This document shows, piece by piece, positions 24,782-33,325 of a stretch of 64,000 nucleotides of DNA. The translations under genes and the position numbers were made by a program. The notes beneath the pieces were generated by a model. It worked only from the letters and a program-made list of their open reading frames with translations, was not told where the DNA came from and did no database searches. Origin of the DNA: Halobacillus hunanensis (lineage in GTDB: Bacteria; Bacillota; Bacilli; Bacillales; Halobacillaceae); the NCBI RefSeq assembly GCF_900166655.1, contig NZ_FVZB01000006.1:1178001-1242000 (forward strand), written 5' to 3'. Position 1 is the stretch's first letter. Each line of letters opens with the position of its first letter.

Positions 24782-25954
24782 TTACTTTGATGATGAGGCA
24801 GTTTCGGTTTTCTTATCGACTTTCTCAGATTTACGCACAAAGTCAGAAATGAGTTTGTAATACGCATTGGCCATCATCCAAATGCTTTCATCTTCATCTT
24901 CAAAAAAGTCAATGTTGAAGCCATCCAGCTTGTTGTTGAGGGTCTTGATGTAGTCTTTAAGTACTGCAGAACCTCCGCCGACAAAATAGCAAATCTCGGA
25001 CTGAGAATTCTTCTGCCAAACGTTTCTTAAAAAGCGGTACTGTTTCTTAGCGAGTTCGAGCAGAATACGGTCTGTAATATCATGAACACTTGTACGACTA
25101 CCTTTAACCATAATGTGATGACGATCATTTTTTCGGGTAATAATATCTACCACATCACGACGACTATCCAACTCTACTCCATGTTTTGTTAGAATTTCAT
25201 CCCTTATCTGTTCCAGTGATTCAGATACTCCCAAGTTATAGCCTTGAGCCTTATCATCATCAACATTTCTATTTCTGATGACCGCAATATCTGTTGATAG
25301 ACCACCAATGTCTTGTATGAGAATTTGTTTATCAATAAGCTCCTTATTGGTAATCTTCAAGTCATTATCCATAACAAGATTAACAAACGCAGCAAATCCT
25401 TCTGGATAAACCTTGACTTCATCAAATTTAATATTTACTTTCATCCCCTGATATTGGGGTGTTACTAGAAATTCTACTTGGTGAACGGAACCGAGCAGCT
25501 GGGAACGATAACCTACGTCCTTTCCTTCTTTCACTTCTCGTAATGGTAACCCTGTACCCAATGTATAGTTTGCATCTACTACGTTATTCTTGGAGGATTT
25601 AGCATCCTTATTTGATACAGCGTCTAACGCTAGAGAAGCAAACAGCATAACCAATGTCTGATCTTCTTCCGATTTACTGCTACCTGGATCTAGTTCGGTA
25701 GAATTATCACTTTTAGCAGCCAGATTTCCCACACGATAAATAGCGTTATTTTCATCTAAAGCAGGTGAGTGCACTCTAATATGTATATTATCAAGCGGGT
25801 CTTTATCGTCTAATTCTTCAATCCCAATAACAGGACGGTCTTCCAAGTCTCTAGCCATAACGTTAGGGATGTATAACTCAGATTCCAGTTTCCCGAAGTT
25901 TGCTTTTACTGCATCATTGCCTACATCAACAGCAGCAATTCTTGATTTTGTCAT
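24782..25954 (-). CDS. ParM/StbA-family actin-like ATPase
   Basis: A 390-residue actin-fold protein. Seen are phosphate 1 IAAVDVGNDAVKANFG, phosphate 2 IQDIGGLSTDIAVI and the adenosine motif CYFVGGGSAVLKDYI, in order and at normal spacing for ParM/StbA (plasmid ParM is about 320; the extra length is mainly an early loop near residues 60-110 and the C-terminal tail). Such proteins form dynamic filaments that push DNA copies apart through ParR bound to parC. AAAGGAGAGATTTAA precedes the ATG. The gene lies among housekeeping genes, so the cassette is chromosomal or on an integrated element. Confidence 0.88.
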   Translation of the reverse strand: MTKSRIAAVDVGNDAVKANFGKLESELYIPNVMARDLEDRPVIGIEELDDKDPLDNIHIRVHSPALDENNAIYRVGNLAAKSDNSTELDPGSSKSEEDQTLVMLFASLALDAVSNKDAKSSKNNVVDANYTLGTGLPLREVKEGKDVGYRSQLLGSVHQVEFLVTPQYQGMKVNIKFDEVKVYPEGFAAFVNLVMDNDLKITNKELIDKQILIQDIGGLSTDIAVIRNRNVDDDKAQGYNLGVSESLEQIRDEILTKHGVELDSRRDVVDIITRKNDRHHIMVKGSRTSVHDITDRILLELAKKQYRFLRNVWQKNSQSEICYFVGGGSAVLKDYIKTLNNKLDGFNIDFFEDEDESIWMMANAYYKLISDFVRKSEKVDKKTETASSSK

Positions 25955-26013
25955 TTAAATCTCTCCTTTTATTCAAATGGCAGGTTACTAGAAATAACCT
26001 AACTCTACTATCA

Positions 26014-26042
26014 AACATATTAAAGTTCTTCTTAATAGTCAA
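26014..26042 (-). promoter_or_regulatory. Promoter of the parM-parR operon
   Basis: On the minus strand TTGACT (26042-26037) and TATGTT (26019-26014) are separated by exactly 17 bases, about 60 bases upstream of the ParM ATG. A small AGGTTA/TAACCT hairpin lies in the leader. The repeat field starts immediately upstream of the -35, so a bound ParR could repress it. Confidence 0.7.
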
Positions 26043-26052
26043 TGCGCCATTT

Positions 26053-26213
26053 TATGCATTCTTTTACGTACACTTGCGTGCAAAATTGTTTTCTTGCAAT
26101 CTATTTTGCAAGCAAGTTGTTAAACCAGTTTGTATTCAATTTTGCATACTTGCAAACATTTTTGAGTACTCGTTGCATTCATAATGTTTTCTTGTGTGCT
26201 TTTTTGTGTGCTT
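26053..26213. repeat. parC-like repeat field upstream of parM
   Basis: An AT-rich stretch with repeated motifs. ACTTGCGTGCAAAAT (26072-26086) is an inverted repeat of ATTTTGCAAGCAAGT (26103-26117) with one mismatch in 15; ATTTTGCA recurs at 26139 next to ACTTGCAA; TGCATTC occurs at 26055 and 26174; TTGTGTGCTT is repeated 12 bases apart at 26192 and 26204. The field is bounded by the methyltransferase terminator and the parM promoter. Its position and repeat content match a ParMRC centromere (parC), where ParR binds an array of short repeats. Confidence 0.55.
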
Positions 26214-26226
26214 ATTATATTGACAC

Positions 26227-26267
26227 ATAAAAAATCCGAACTGATTTCAAAAGATATTGTCCGGATT
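26227..26267 (-). terminator. Terminator of the rRNA methyltransferase gene
   Basis: On the minus strand AATCCGGAC and GTTCGGATT form a 9-bp stem (one G-U) followed by TTTTTT. Confidence 0.8.
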
Positions 26268-26356
26268 AGTAGATGCTTAATTCAGTTTTGTTCTAACCTG
26301 AGTCCAAAAAATGATGGTGAGGAAAAAATAATTTAAAGGGAGGCTATAAAGGATTC

Positions 26357-27559
26357 TTATTTACCGCCCTGCTTCTGAATAAAGAGAACTTTAAGGTAAT
26401 TACCCTCTTTAAATTGGGATATAGTTTTATAATCCTCTGGAAGGGAGTATTCTTCAATTAATTTATAGTTTATATCAGATTCCTTAAAGGCTTGGTCAAC
26501 AAAGGACTTGAATTTTTTCATATTAAATTTACTGCAATTCGTAGAAGCAACAATTATGCCTCTGTCCTCAGTTATTGAGATTGTTTCCTTTAGAAGACTG
26601 GTATAGTCTTTCTCTGCCCGAAAAGTAAATTTTTTGGAGCGTGCAAAGCTAGGCGGGTCAAGGATAACTAAATCGAATGATTTATTCTTTCTATTCGCAT
26701 ATTTAAAATACTTGAACACGTCATCTACAATAATATCGTGTGCTTCATAATCAATACCATTTAAACTAAAATTCTCAATCGTTTTCGCATAGCTTCGATT
26801 AGCTAAATCGACACTAGTTGTTTGGGAAGCACCGCCTAATGCAGCAAATACTGAAAACGCACCGGTATAGGAAAAAGTGTTAAGGACATTTTTCCCGTAA
26901 GCATATTGATCCCTTATGATGCGTCTAACCTCACGTTGGTCAAGAAATATCCCCACCATTGCTCCTTCATTTAAATAGACCGCGAAGTTCACGCCGTTTT
27001 CCTTCACTATGATAGGGAAGTCACCGCGCTCCCCTTTTACAAATTCATCTTCCTTTATATACTGACCTTGCTTGCCAAAGCGTTTCTTTTGATAGATAGC
27101 TTTAAAATCGACATTGTTCTCTAAAGAACTAATCACATAGTCGCTAAATGAAAATATCCCTTCACTATACCAGTTAATTAAATAATATCCGTCAAAATAA
27201 TCAATGGTAAATCCGCCAATGCCATCGCCTTCCCCGTTAAAGACTCGGAATGCAGTTGTTTCGTCATCCTGGTATAGTTTACTGCGATTTTTTACTGCCT
27301 TTTTCAATTTTCTATCAAAAAAGCTGGCATCAATGGTGTCTGATTCGTTGTGGCTGATTACCCAGCCATAGCCTTTGTTTTGTTTGCCATAATAAGCTTT
27401 CCCAATAAATTTCCCTTTCTCATCAATAAGCCTCATTAAAGTGCCTTCTACTAACAATGTTTTCGGAAGCACCACTGCTTCCTTGAGAATCAGTGGATAG
27501 CCTTTTCTATATTTATTTGCATATTTATTGCGAACCGTTATGTTTATTTCGTTAGACAT
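26357..27559 (-). CDS. 23S rRNA cytosine-C5 methyltransferase, RlmI-like
   Basis: A 400-residue SAM-dependent methyltransferase. The first about 80 residues form a PUA-like RNA-binding domain; the catalytic domain shows the SAM motif NTFSYTGAFSVFAALGG, the DPPSFAR motif and a late STNCSKFN whose Cys fits the catalytic residue of the RlmI/YwbD group, which methylates 23S rRNA. The last about 60 residues complete the fold. It is transcribed alone with its own terminator. The exact rRNA position is inferred from the family. Confidence 0.87.
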   Translation of the reverse strand: MSNEINITVRNKYANKYRKGYPLILKEAVVLPKTLLVEGTLMRLIDEKGKFIGKAYYGKQNKGYGWVISHNESDTIDASFFDRKLKKAVKNRSKLYQDDETTAFRVFNGEGDGIGGFTIDYFDGYYLINWYSEGIFSFSDYVISSLENNVDFKAIYQKKRFGKQGQYIKEDEFVKGERGDFPIIVKENGVNFAVYLNEGAMVGIFLDQREVRRIIRDQYAYGKNVLNTFSYTGAFSVFAALGGASQTTSVDLANRSYAKTIENFSLNGIDYEAHDIIVDDVFKYFKYANRKNKSFDLVILDPPSFARSKKFTFRAEKDYTSLLKETISITEDRGIIVASTNCSKFNMKKFKSFVDQAFKESDINYKLIEEYSLPEDYKTISQFKEGNYLKVLFIQKQGGK

Positions 27560-27666
27560 TCCATTTTCCTGCCCTTTCGTGTGGAATTATACCATCTAAC
27601 ATATCACAAAATCGTATGACCACCTAATAGATGGAGAAACAATCCCTTATCTCTGATCCAAAATTC

Positions 27667-27695
27667 TTTACAAAGCCATCAATTTCTTATACGAT
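27667..27695 (+). promoter_or_regulatory. Promoter of the marR-MFS operon
   Basis: TTTACA and TACGAT separated by 17 bases, about 50 bases upstream of the MarR start. Confidence 0.55.
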
Positions 27696-27713
27696 AGCCA
27701 TTATGCACATTAC

Positions 27714-27725
27714 TTACCTAGGTAA
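27714..27725. promoter_or_regulatory. MarR operator palindrome
   Basis: TTACCTAGGTAA is a perfect 12-bp palindrome between the promoter and the MarR start, where bound repressor would block the transcription start. MarR-type dimers usually bind such short palindromes. Confidence 0.65.
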
Positions 27726-27743
27726 ATAAATGGAGTGAAACAT

Positions 27744-28160
27744 ATGAAGTCTTCTAATCATAATCTGGTACACCTTTTAAACCAGCAAGTTCGATTATTA
27801 AATAAACAGATTAATGAAAAGTTAAATGAATTTGGTTTATACACATCACAGTGGTCTATTCTCTATTGTTTATACAAAAATGGCCCAATGACCCAAACAG
27901 CCATCTGCCAATATTTAAACGTTGAAGCCCCTACTGTTACTCGTACTCTAACCCGTTTGGAGGAAAAAGACTGGATTACTCGAAAACCCGGCTTGGATAA
28001 GCGAGCTCGTATCATCCAGATCAAGGAGTCTACCTTCGATCAAGTAGCAGAATTGGCCAATATCATCAGAACATATGAAGATGAAGAACTTCTTGGGTTA
28101 ACGAAAGAGGAAGAACACCAATTAAGAACGCTTTTAAACAAACTTGGAACCAAGGAGTGA
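27744..28160 (+). CDS. MarR-family regulator
   Basis: A 138-residue winged-helix regulator with the MarR order: LLNQQVRLLNKQINEKLNEFGL, QWSILYCLYKNGPMTQTAICQYL, EAPTVTRTLTRLEEKDWITR and the wing KPGLDKRARIIQI. The ATG at 27744, eight bases after GGAG, is preferred to a GTG three codons upstream. It lies ten bases before a major facilitator exporter, so it most likely represses that pump until a toxic compound is bound. Confidence 0.92.
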   Translation: MKSSNHNLVHLLNQQVRLLNKQINEKLNEFGLYTSQWSILYCLYKNGPMTQTAICQYLNVEAPTVTRTLTRLEEKDWITRKPGLDKRARIIQIKESTFDQVAELANIIRTYEDEELLGLTKEEEHQLRTLLNKLGTKE

Positions 28161-28170
28161 ATAAACAGCT

Positions 28171-29376
28171 ATGACAAACAAAAAAAATCCGATTTGGACT
28201 AAAAGTTTTGTAAGTATTTCTTTAACCCAGTTCGTGGTATTTATCACATTTTATACATTACTTACCACATTACCTATTTACGTTATAAATAACATGGGGG
28301 GAAATGAAGCACAGGGCGGGTTACTGGCAACAATCATGCTTGTTGCCGCGATTCTTGTCCGTCCATTTTCCGGAAAAATCCTTGAAAGGACCGGTAAAAA
28401 GAACGCCCTTTTGATGTCAGTCCTCCTATTTGCTGTCACCACCTTTTTATATATGTGGATTAATGAGTATGAGGCATTGCTTGCTTTAAGATTTTTCCAT
28501 GGACTATCCTTTGGGGTGCTAACTACGGCTACGGGAGCTATTGCAGCAGATGTCATTCCTCCTGAACGTCGTGGTGAAGGACTTGGATATTTTGCTATGG
28601 CTATGAATATCGCAGTTGTTGTAGGGCCATTTATTGGTTTGTCCCTGTTACAATTTGCGACATTCCAAACTGTTTTTCTTACCTTAAGCTTATCTATGGT
28701 ACTTGGCGTGATCTGTTCTTGGCTTGTATATGTTCCACAGCAAGCAGAAGAATTCCCTGCTCCTGTTAGAAAAAAGTTATCGTTTCACGATCTATTTGAA
28801 GTTAAAGCACTGCCCATTGCGGCCATAAGTGGTTTAACTGGTTTTGCCTACTCAGGCATCCTGTCATTTATCTCTTTATACGCTAATTCCTTAGGCTTAG
28901 CGTCTATTTCCAGTTACTTCTTTGTCGTATTTGCCTTATTAATGATTTTATCCCGACCTTATCTTGGGCGTGCTTTTGACGTAAAGGGGCCAAGCTTTGT
29001 CATTCTGCCCTGTTTAATGATTTTTGCCATTGGACTCGTAAGCTTGAGTTTCACACAATCTGCGTGGGGCTTATTGATTTCAGCTGGATTAATCGGCCTT
29101 GGCTATGGCTCCTTATTGCCAAGCTTTCAAACGATGGCCATCCAATCGGCATCAAACCACCGAAGCGGACATGCTACGGCCACATTTTTCACACTATATG
29201 ACTCAGGGATAGCTCTCGGATCTTATGTGTTAGGTCTGCTTATCACCTTTACTAGTTTCTCAGCTCTTTATGTCATGAGTGCTGTTATTGTATTACTGAC
29301 TGCCGGGTTATTCCATCTCTATCAATCTAGGCGTCGACAGCATTCTCAAGAGGCACACACTACCCTGAATGGATAG
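28171..29376 (+). CDS. MFS efflux transporter
   Basis: A 401-residue major facilitator with about 12 membrane segments. RPFSGKILERTGKKNALL is the loop 2-3 signature and ERRGEGLGYFAMAMNIAVVVGPFIG the antiporter motif of drug exporters in helix 5. It resembles the YwoG/YfhI group of Bacillus. Its ribosome site AAGGAG is inside the end of the marR gene, so both are on one transcript. The substrate is unknown, but the MarR partner suggests export of a small toxic or antibiotic-like molecule. Confidence 0.88.
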   Translation: MTNKKNPIWTKSFVSISLTQFVVFITFYTLLTTLPIYVINNMGGNEAQGGLLATIMLVAAILVRPFSGKILERTGKKNALLMSVLLFAVTTFLYMWINEYEALLALRFFHGLSFGVLTTATGAIAADVIPPERRGEGLGYFAMAMNIAVVVGPFIGLSLLQFATFQTVFLTLSLSMVLGVICSWLVYVPQQAEEFPAPVRKKLSFHDLFEVKALPIAAISGLTGFAYSGILSFISLYANSLGLASISSYFFVVFALLMILSRPYLGRAFDVKGPSFVILPCLMIFAIGLVSLSFTQSAWGLLISAGLIGLGYGSLLPSFQTMAIQSASNHRSGHATATFFTLYDSGIALGSYVLGLLITFTSFSALYVMSAVIVLLTAGLFHLYQSRRRQHSQEAHTTLNG

Positions 29377-29492
29377 CTGGATTTGGCTTGGTCGGCTAAT
29401 TTTCCATTAAGAGTTTAAAAGGTTTTTTTTACATTGAAAAAAGGGTATAACCTTACTAATGGAATATTATTATAGTAGAGAAGGTGATTCGG

Positions 29493-29849
29493 ATGTCAAT
29501 TGTACTGCAACGAATTTATGATGAAGAAAAGCGTACAGGAGGTCATCGAATTCTAATCGATCGCGTGTGGCCGAGAGGAATATCTAAAGAGGATGCTGAT
29601 CTTGATCAATGGATGAAGGAAATCGCGCCAAGCTCTTCTTTAAGAAAATGGTTTGCTCATGACCCTGATAAATTTGACGAGTTTAAGCAATCCTATCAAC
29701 AAGAGATTGAGCAAAGTTCTGAGAGGCAGGATAAGCTGGCCGAGCTAAAGGAGATGGCAGCGAATGAACGGCTTGTTCTCCTGTTCGCTGCCAAGGAAAC
29801 GAAATATAATCATGCTGTTGTTCTTAAAGAATTGATTGAGAATCAATAA
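29493..29849 (+). CDS. DUF488 family protein
   Basis: A 118-residue protein of the DUF488/YeaO family, with the characteristic RIYDEEKRTGGHRILIDRVWPRGI and the late FAAKETKYNHAVVLKELI. No biochemical role is established for the family. The ATG at 29493 follows GAAGGTGATTCGG; an upstream GTG is inside that site. A 44-residue Cys-rich protein gene follows after 17 bases and is probably co-transcribed. Confidence 0.88.
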   Translation: MSIVLQRIYDEEKRTGGHRILIDRVWPRGISKEDADLDQWMKEIAPSSSLRKWFAHDPDKFDEFKQSYQQEIEQSSERQDKLAELKEMAANERLVLLFAAKETKYNHAVVLKELIENQ

Positions 29850-29866
29850 TAGAGGATGGTGTGATC

Positions 29867-30001
29867 ATGAAAGAACATGTAGGCGAATGCTCCCTATGCG
29901 AGAAGGAAATCTATTGCTTAGATGGGTTTCTGGATGGTGAAGTATCAGAAGATAAGACCCTGTATTGTTTTGAATGCGCAGCCAAACAAGAAGAATCGTA
30001 A
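29867..30001 (+). CDS. 44-residue zinc-ribbon-like protein
   Basis: ATG AAA GAA CAT... encodes a small protein with two CxxC pairs: CSLC (Cys8, Cys11) and CFEC (Cys34, Cys37), plus Cys17. The spacing of 22 residues between pairs suits a small zinc ribbon. It sits after the DUF488 gene and before a strong terminator, with AGAGGATGGTG upstream of the ATG. The family is not recognised. Composition, spacing and operon position support it as a real gene although it is short. Confidence 0.7.
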   Translation: MKEHVGECSLCEKEIYCLDGFLDGEVSEDKTLYCFECAAKQEES

Positions 30002-30003
30002 TG

Positions 30004-30046
30004 TAATGAGGCAGCCTCTCGTAAAAAGAGTGGCTGCCTCATTTTT
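30004..30046. terminator. Bidirectional terminator
   Basis: TGAGGCAGCC / GGCTGCCTCA, perfect 10-bp stem, with T tract on the plus side and the converging peptidase gene on the minus side. Confidence 0.88.
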
Positions 30047-30048
30047 CG

Positions 30049-31398
30049 TTAAAGCGAATTTAAGTACTCACAAACGGTTTCGATCCCTTTTGTAAAATTA
30101 TCAATGTGAAAATGTTCGTTTGGAGCATGGAGGTTTTCCGACGGCAGTCCAAATCCCATTAGCACAACAGGAGTGTCGAGAACTCTTGCAAACACTTCAA
30201 CGATTGGGATCGATCCCCCTTCTTTCGGGAACAGCGGGCGAACACCATATACCTTTTCATAGGCATCAGCTGCCTTTTGAAGCATAGCTTCTTGAGAATT
30301 CAGAGAAACAGGCTTGGCCTGTATCAGCGATTTCGTTATAACCTGGCTTCCCTCTTGCTTATGTTTTTCTAAATGCCGTTTAATCAGCTTATAGATCGTC
30401 TGAGGGTCCTGCGCTCCTACCAGTCGGCAGCTTATCTTTGCGCTAGCCTCACAAGGCACGATCGTTTTAACCCCCTCCCCTTGAAATCCTCCTGTAATTC
30501 CATTGATTTCAAGCGTTGGACGGATCCCGGTTCGTTCTTGAAAAGTAAACCCTTCTTCTCCGTATAAACTGTCTAACCCTAATTCGGCTTTTGTTCTTTC
30601 ATCATTAAAAGGAATGGCTGCTACTTCTTCTCTAAGTTGATCCGTTACGGCAGGAACCCCCTCGTAAAAATTCTCTACGGCGACACTTCCGCTTTCGTCG
30701 TGAAGGGAATCAAGGATACTTACGAGAGAATGAATCGCATTAGGTACACCGCCGCCGTAGGAACCAGAATGCAAATCAGTATTCGCTGTCTTAACGTTAA
30801 CGTTCACAGCAAGAGCTCCTCTAAGTGAAGTGCAAATGGCTGGCTGACCTTTTTCAATAAAGGAAGTATCAGATATAAGTACGGCATCCGCAGAGAGCAT
30901 CTCCTTATTTTCATGTATAAATGACGGCAGATTCGGACTTGCTATTTCCTCTTCTCCTTCAATACAAAACTTCACGTTAACAGGAAGTGATCCATGCTCC
31001 GCCATTAGGAGTTCTAACGCTTTTATATGAATAAACAATTGTCCTTTATCATCGGTAGCCCCTCGAGCATAGATTTTATGATCCCTAATAGCTGGCTTAA
31101 AGGGCTCTGAATCCCAAAGTTCAAGAGGATCAGCAGGCTGGACATCATAATGGCCATAGACAAGGACAGTTGGTTTATCATTGGCATGCAGCCAGTCTCC
31201 ATAAACTATCGGATGACCCTTAGTTTCTATAACCTCGACATTTTCCATTCCTATTTCATTAAGAGCAGCAGCTACCCAATTTGCCCCTTTATGTACATCT
31301 TGTTCATGATCTGATAAGGAAGAAATACTCGGAATCCTCAAGAAATCTTTTAATTCTTCTAAAAACCTATCTTCATGCAGATGAATATTTTCTCTCAT
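30049..31398 (-). CDS. M20-family dipeptidase
   Basis: A 449-residue zinc peptidase of the M20 (ArgE/DapE/CNDP) group. Metal and catalytic motifs are VYGHYDVQPADP, GATDDKGQ (bridging Asp), EGEEEI (catalytic Glu and ligand) and SENLHAPNEHF (late His). A dimerisation domain lies at about residues 190-330. The start at 31398 follows GGAGGTTTTAAT; the longer frame is rejected. It probably cleaves dipeptides or N-acyl amino acids in the cytoplasm. Confidence 0.9.
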   Translation of the reverse strand: MRENIHLHEDRFLEELKDFLRIPSISSLSDHEQDVHKGANWVAAALNEIGMENVEVIETKGHPIVYGDWLHANDKPTVLVYGHYDVQPADPLELWDSEPFKPAIRDHKIYARGATDDKGQLFIHIKALELLMAEHGSLPVNVKFCIEGEEEIASPNLPSFIHENKEMLSADAVLISDTSFIEKGQPAICTSLRGALAVNVNVKTANTDLHSGSYGGGVPNAIHSLVSILDSLHDESGSVAVENFYEGVPAVTDQLREEVAAIPFNDERTKAELGLDSLYGEEGFTFQERTGIRPTLEINGITGGFQGEGVKTIVPCEASAKISCRLVGAQDPQTIYKLIKRHLEKHKQEGSQVITKSLIQAKPVSLNSQEAMLQKAADAYEKVYGVRPLFPKEGGSIPIVEVFARVLDTPVVLMGFGLPSENLHAPNEHFHIDNFTKGIETVCEYLNSL

Positions 31399-31543
31399 AT
31401 TAAAACCTCCGAAAAGTTTAGTTATCTGTATTATAATGGAGTTTAACATCGATTTACAAAATTTCACTAGTGTAAATGACTTGAAATTCAGTCAATTTCG
31501 TAATAGTTTTAAAGTTCAAATATTTATAAAGGAGGAATAACCT

Positions 31544-33196
31544 ATGAAATATGCAATTTCTCACTGGTGGAATGATATGTGGAAACTTCACCAGCAAGCG
31601 AAAGATTTATTAAGTTTTTTTGCAAGCGGAAACACAAAAGCTACCGAAGCTTCTGGGAATAACGAAAAGTCTCAAGATAGTAATAATGGTGATGGCAGTG
31701 AGCCGCCTGTAAACTACAAATCCAGTCAAAAAGTTGGTCTATTGCTTGGCCCGCTATTATTTGTTCTTACACTAATCTTCTTCAATCCTGAATCTTTATC
31801 AAGTGAAGGACAGGCCATCTTGGCGTCGACTATATGGATTGCAACCTGGTGGATTAGCGAGGCTATTCCTATTCCAGTTACTTCACTGTTGCCTATTGTC
31901 CTATTCCCAGTTACTGGCGGTTTAGACCTTGATACTACAACATCATCCTATGGCTCTGATACTATATTTTTATTTATGGGTGGATTTATTATTGCATTGG
32001 CAATGGAACGTTGGAACCTGCATAAGAGAATCGCACTCGGTATTATCGCTGCGATTGGGACGAATACAGAGCGTATCATCCTCGGCTTTATGGTTGCCAC
32101 TGGTTTTCTGTCCATGTGGATCTCAAATACAGCTACGGCCATGATGATGGTCCCAATTGGTCTCGCTATTATTTATCAAGTGGCTGACTCGTTAAAAGAC
32201 GACCCAATAGACACCTCTAAGGAAAACTTTAATTTTGGTAAGGCCCTTATGCTCGGAATTGCCTACTCTGCATCCATTGGCGGGCTCGGTACTTTGATTG
32301 GTACTCCCCCGAACACCATTTTCGCAGGTATTATTGATGAACTATACGGGATAGATATTTCCTTTGCGCGCTGGATGTTATTTGGTGTACCAATTGCTAT
32401 CGTGTTATTGGCCATAACCTGGGTGTACCTTGTTAAGGTTGCTTATCCAATGAAGTTGAAAGAGATTCCCGGAGGCCGCAAAGTCATTTCACAAGAACGA
32501 AAAGCATTAGGAAAAATGAGTTACGAAGAGAAGGCTGTTATGACCGTATTCGTTATTACAGCACTAGCCTGGATTCTACGCTCGTTTGTTCTCTCTTCTC
32601 TTATACCTGGTATTGACGATGCAATCATTGCTATTGCTGCATCAATTGTCTTATTTATCATTCCGGCTCGAAATAAGAAAGCAAAAGCTTTAATGAACTG
32701 GGATACTGCCAAGGAACTGCCATGGGGGATTCTCTTACTGTTCGGTGGTGGATTGGCTATTGCAGCGGGTTTTAGAGACTCGGGACTGGCCCAATGGATT
32801 GGAGAGCAGCTCACCATATTAGAAGGGATATCTTTCTTTATCATCCTGCTTGCAGTGATTACTTTAGTTATTTTCTTAACAGAAATTACATCGAATACAG
32901 CAACAGCAACCATGATGTTCCCTATTATGGCATCGCTAGCTGCTGCGATTAATGTACACCCATACAGTCTAATGATTGCAGCCGGCGTAGCCGCATCATG
33001 TGCGTTTATGCTGCCAGTGGCTACACCTCCCAATGCGGTGGTATTCGGCTCAGGTTATCTCAGAATCCCTGATATGGCGAAGGCAGGATTCTGGCTAAAC
33101 ATTATCTCCATCTTCATATTAGCTATAGCCGTATATTTCTTAATACCACTAGTGTGGGGAATTACCTTAACCGAATTCCCTAGTAATATGCGCTAA
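31544..33196 (+). CDS. DASS-family sodium/dicarboxylate symporter
   Basis: A 550-residue transporter of the SLC13/DASS family (SdcS, CitT-like). After a 65-residue hydrophilic N-terminus rich in Asn, Ser and Glu come about 11 membrane segments. The two repeated SNT motifs that bind sodium and carboxylate are seen as SMWISNTATAMMMVP and TEITSNTATATMMFP; GGLGTLIGTPPN and MLPVATPPNAVVF complete the two halves. It likely imports succinate, malate or fumarate with sodium, in keeping with a salty habitat. AAAGGAGGAATAACCT precedes the ATG. Confidence 0.92.
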   Translation: MKYAISHWWNDMWKLHQQAKDLLSFFASGNTKATEASGNNEKSQDSNNGDGSEPPVNYKSSQKVGLLLGPLLFVLTLIFFNPESLSSEGQAILASTIWIATWWISEAIPIPVTSLLPIVLFPVTGGLDLDTTTSSYGSDTIFLFMGGFIIALAMERWNLHKRIALGIIAAIGTNTERIILGFMVATGFLSMWISNTATAMMMVPIGLAIIYQVADSLKDDPIDTSKENFNFGKALMLGIAYSASIGGLGTLIGTPPNTIFAGIIDELYGIDISFARWMLFGVPIAIVLLAITWVYLVKVAYPMKLKEIPGGRKVISQERKALGKMSYEEKAVMTVFVITALAWILRSFVLSSLIPGIDDAIIAIAASIVLFIIPARNKKAKALMNWDTAKELPWGILLLFGGGLAIAAGFRDSGLAQWIGEQLTILEGISFFIILLAVITLVIFLTEITSNTATATMMFPIMASLAAAINVHPYSLMIAAGVAASCAFMLPVATPPNAVVFGSGYLRIPDMAKAGFWLNIISIFILAIAVYFLIPLVWGITLTEFPSNMR

Positions 33197-33238
33197 CGCA
33201 AAAACCTTGGGAATAAATTGGTTTTATAACAATATAAA

Positions 33239-33277
33239 CCACCTCAGGTCATCCAGAATATGGATGACCTGAGGTGG
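33239..33277. repeat. Palindromic repeat, copy A
   Basis: CCACCTCAGGTCATCCA and its complement form 17-bp arms around a five-base loop. The same core appears at 49536-49594 (copy B) and one arm at 20095-20110 (copy C). It lies after the DASS gene and may double as a terminator. Confidence 0.85.
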
Positions 33278-33292
33278 GAATAATTTGAATAT

Positions 33293-33317
33293 AAAACCCC
33301 ACCTTTACTAGGCGGGG
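33293..33317 (-). terminator. Terminator of the 22-residue peptide gene
   Basis: On the minus strand CCCCGCC and GGTGGGG form a 7-bp stem (one G-U) followed by TTTT. Confidence 0.65.
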
Positions 33318-33325
33318 CAGACGTA

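Noticed and set aside
25900-26184. Frames of 62-94 codons on the plus strand over the parC-like field
   Set aside because: AT-rich repeats give long open frames rich in Phe, Leu and Cys; no ribosome site, and they overlap the parM promoter and start.
32521-33033. 170-codon minus-strand frame inside the DASS transporter gene
   Set aside because: Complementary shadow of a membrane protein gene; the plus-strand product has clear family motifs over the same bases.
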